Source of the DNA: Nocardioides aromaticivorans
GTDB taxonomy: Bacteria > Actinomycetota > Actinomycetes > Propionibacteriales > Nocardioidaceae
Direction of reading: 5' to 3'
Length of the DNA: 64,000 bases
NCBI RefSeq assembly: GCF_013408525.1
Contig: NZ_JACBZM010000001.1
Coordinates: 4,785,001-4,849,000, forward strand
In this document: positions 62,986-64,000 of the stretch, one piece after another
Numbering within the stretch: position 1 is the stretch's first letter
Layout of the letters: each line of letters begins with the position of its first letter
The notes under the pieces: generated by a model
Database searches by the model: none
The model's input: only the letters and a program-made list of their open reading frames with translations
Told to the model about the DNA's origin: nothing
Position numbers and translations under genes: made by a program

Positions 62986-64000
62986 TCAGCGCCAGCCGAG
63001 GCCGGGCGCGACGTGGGTGAGGATCGACTCGAGCACGTGCGCGTTGTAGTCGACGCCGAGCTGGTTGGGGACGGTCAGCAGCAGCGTGTCCGCCGCGGCG
63101 ATGGCCTCGTCCTCGCGCAGCTGCTCGACCAGCTGGTCCGGCTCGGCGGCGTACGAACGTCCGAAGATCGCGCGCATGTTGTCGATCTGGCCGACCTGGT
63201 CGCCGTCCGGGCGGCCGCCGAAGTACATCCGGTCCTCGTCGGAGACGAGCGGGAAGATCGACCGGCTGACCGAGACCCGCGGCTCGTGAGCGTGGCCCGC
63301 CTCGGCCCACGCCTCACGGAAGACCCGGATCTGCTCGGCCTGCTGGACGTGGAACGGCTGCCCGCCCTCGTCCTCCTTGAGCGTCGAGCTCATCAGGTTC
63401 ATGCCGAGGCCGGCGGCCCAGCGGGCGGTGCCGTTGGAGGCGGCGCCCCACCAGATCCGGTCGCGCAGGCCCTCGGAGTGCGGCTCGATGCGGAGCAGGC
63501 CGGGCGGGTTGGCGAACATCGGGCGCGGGTTGGGCTGGGCGAAGCCCTCGCCCTTGAGCGCCTCGAGGAAGACCTCGGTGTGGCGGCGGGCCATGTCGGC
63601 CTCGGTCTCGCCCTCCGCCGGGGCGTAGCCGAAGTAGCGCCAGCCGTCGATCACCTGCTCCGGTGACCCGCGCGAGATGCCGAGCTGGAGCCGGCCGCCC
63701 GAGATCAGGTCGGCGGCGCTGGCGTCCTCGACCATGTACATCGGGTTCTCGTAGCGCATGTCGATCACGCCGGTGCCGATCTCGATCCGGCTCGTGCGCG
63801 CGCCGACGGCCGCGAGCAGCGGGAAGGGGCTCGCGAGCTGCCGGGCGAAGTGGTGCACCCGGAAGTAGGCGCCGTCCGCGCCGAGTTCCTCCGCCGCGAC
63901 CGCGAGGTCGATCGACTGGAGCAAGGTGTCGGCGGCGCTGCGGGTCTGGGACTGCGGACTCGGCGTCCAGTGCCCGAACGAGAGGAACCCGATCTTCTTC
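62986..64000 (-). CDS. Luciferase-like flavin oxidoreductase, 5' end outside window
   Basis: A partial LLM-type (TIM barrel, F420 or FMN-dependent) oxidoreductase. The visible frame begins before 64000 with KIGFLSFGHWTPSP and runs through DLAVAAEELGADGAYFRVHHF, IEIGTGVIDMRYENPMYMVEDASAADLISGGRLQLGISRGS and WWGAASNGTARWAAGLG. At least 338 residues are visible; the start codon is outside the window. Substrate and cofactor cannot be fixed from sequence. Confidence 0.9.
   Translation of the reverse strand, partial: KKIGFLSFGHWTPSPQSQTRSAADTLLQSIDLAVAAEELGADGAYFRVHHFARQLASPFPLLAAVGARTSRIEIGTGVIDMRYENPMYMVEDASAADLISGGRLQLGISRGSPEQVIDGWRYFGYAPAEGETEADMARRHTEVFLEALKGEGFAQPNPRPMFANPPGLLRIEPHSEGLRDRIWWGAASNGTARWAAGLGMNLMSSTLKEDEGGQPFHVQQAEQIRVFREAWAEAGHAHEPRVSVSRSIFPLVSDEDRMYFGGRPDGDQVGQIDNMRAIFGRSYAAEPDQLVEQLREDEAIAAADTLLLTVPNQLGVDYNAHVLESILTHVAPGLGWR

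Overview
The window comes from a very high-GC Gram-positive actinobacterium, most likely a member of the Nocardioidaceae such as Nocardioides. The evidence is strong G/C at third codon positions, many GTG starts, GTGA/ATGA stop-start overlaps, leaderless-type promoters, a 27-bp Nocardioides-like palindromic repeat beside a DUF222/HNH gene, and actinobacterial steroid-degradation genes in mycobacterial order.

About 60% of the window (roughly 3.0-12.3, 16.5-24.8, 27.1-30.8 and 39.3-44.7 kb) is a cholesterol/steroid catabolic locus with gene blocks like M. tuberculosis Rv3534c-Rv3570c. CYP125, FadA5 and a MaoC hydratase serve side-chain removal. KstD, HsaAB, HsaC and HsaD open rings A and B, and HsaE-HsaG-HsaF take the released dienoate to pyruvate and propionyl-CoA. 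FadD3, FadE30, IpdF, IpdC, EchA20, IpdAB, FadA6 and FadE31-33 degrade the C/D-ring remnant (HIP). Four KstR-type boxes sit at cyp125/fadA5 (two), hsaA and hsaE/kstD. Two identical 20-bp palindromes sit in the divergent promoters SDR/echA20 and fadE30/fadD3. They are the likely KstR2 operators, and kstR2 lies in one of the controlled operons. kstR, kshA/kshB and the remaining side-chain genes are not in the window.

The steroid blocks are separated by unrelated genes. These are a type II NADH dehydrogenase, a lipoprotein/GNAT/PilZ stretch (12.3-16.4 kb), and an XRE-TPR regulator convergent with a 41-codon secreted-peptide gene (25.3-26.9 kb). A further block (30.9-39.3 kb) holds a maltokinase-cap protein, an MTHFR-like protein, an HNH protein, an FAD oxidase and a GT39-like membrane protein. 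The left edge carries a two-component system with a PepSY protein.

The right third (44.7-64.0 kb) is general accessory and housekeeping content. It has an OhrR/Ohr-type peroxide pair, a MOSC protein, ribulose-phosphate epimerase, two ECF-sigma/membrane-protein pairs with similar upstream promoter elements, a 1434-aa secreted hydrolase fused to beta-helix and Ig-like repeats, kynureninase, a three-gene secreted surface-protein cluster, a stand-alone LigD-type polymerase, a MerR/MFS pair, and an incomplete luciferase-like oxidoreductase at the edge.

The best candidate for an undescribed system is the XRE-TPR regulator with the adjacent exported peptide ending WCC. It has the layout of a peptide quorum-sensing cassette, and a similar TGACTG...TGACA element lies in front of both genes.
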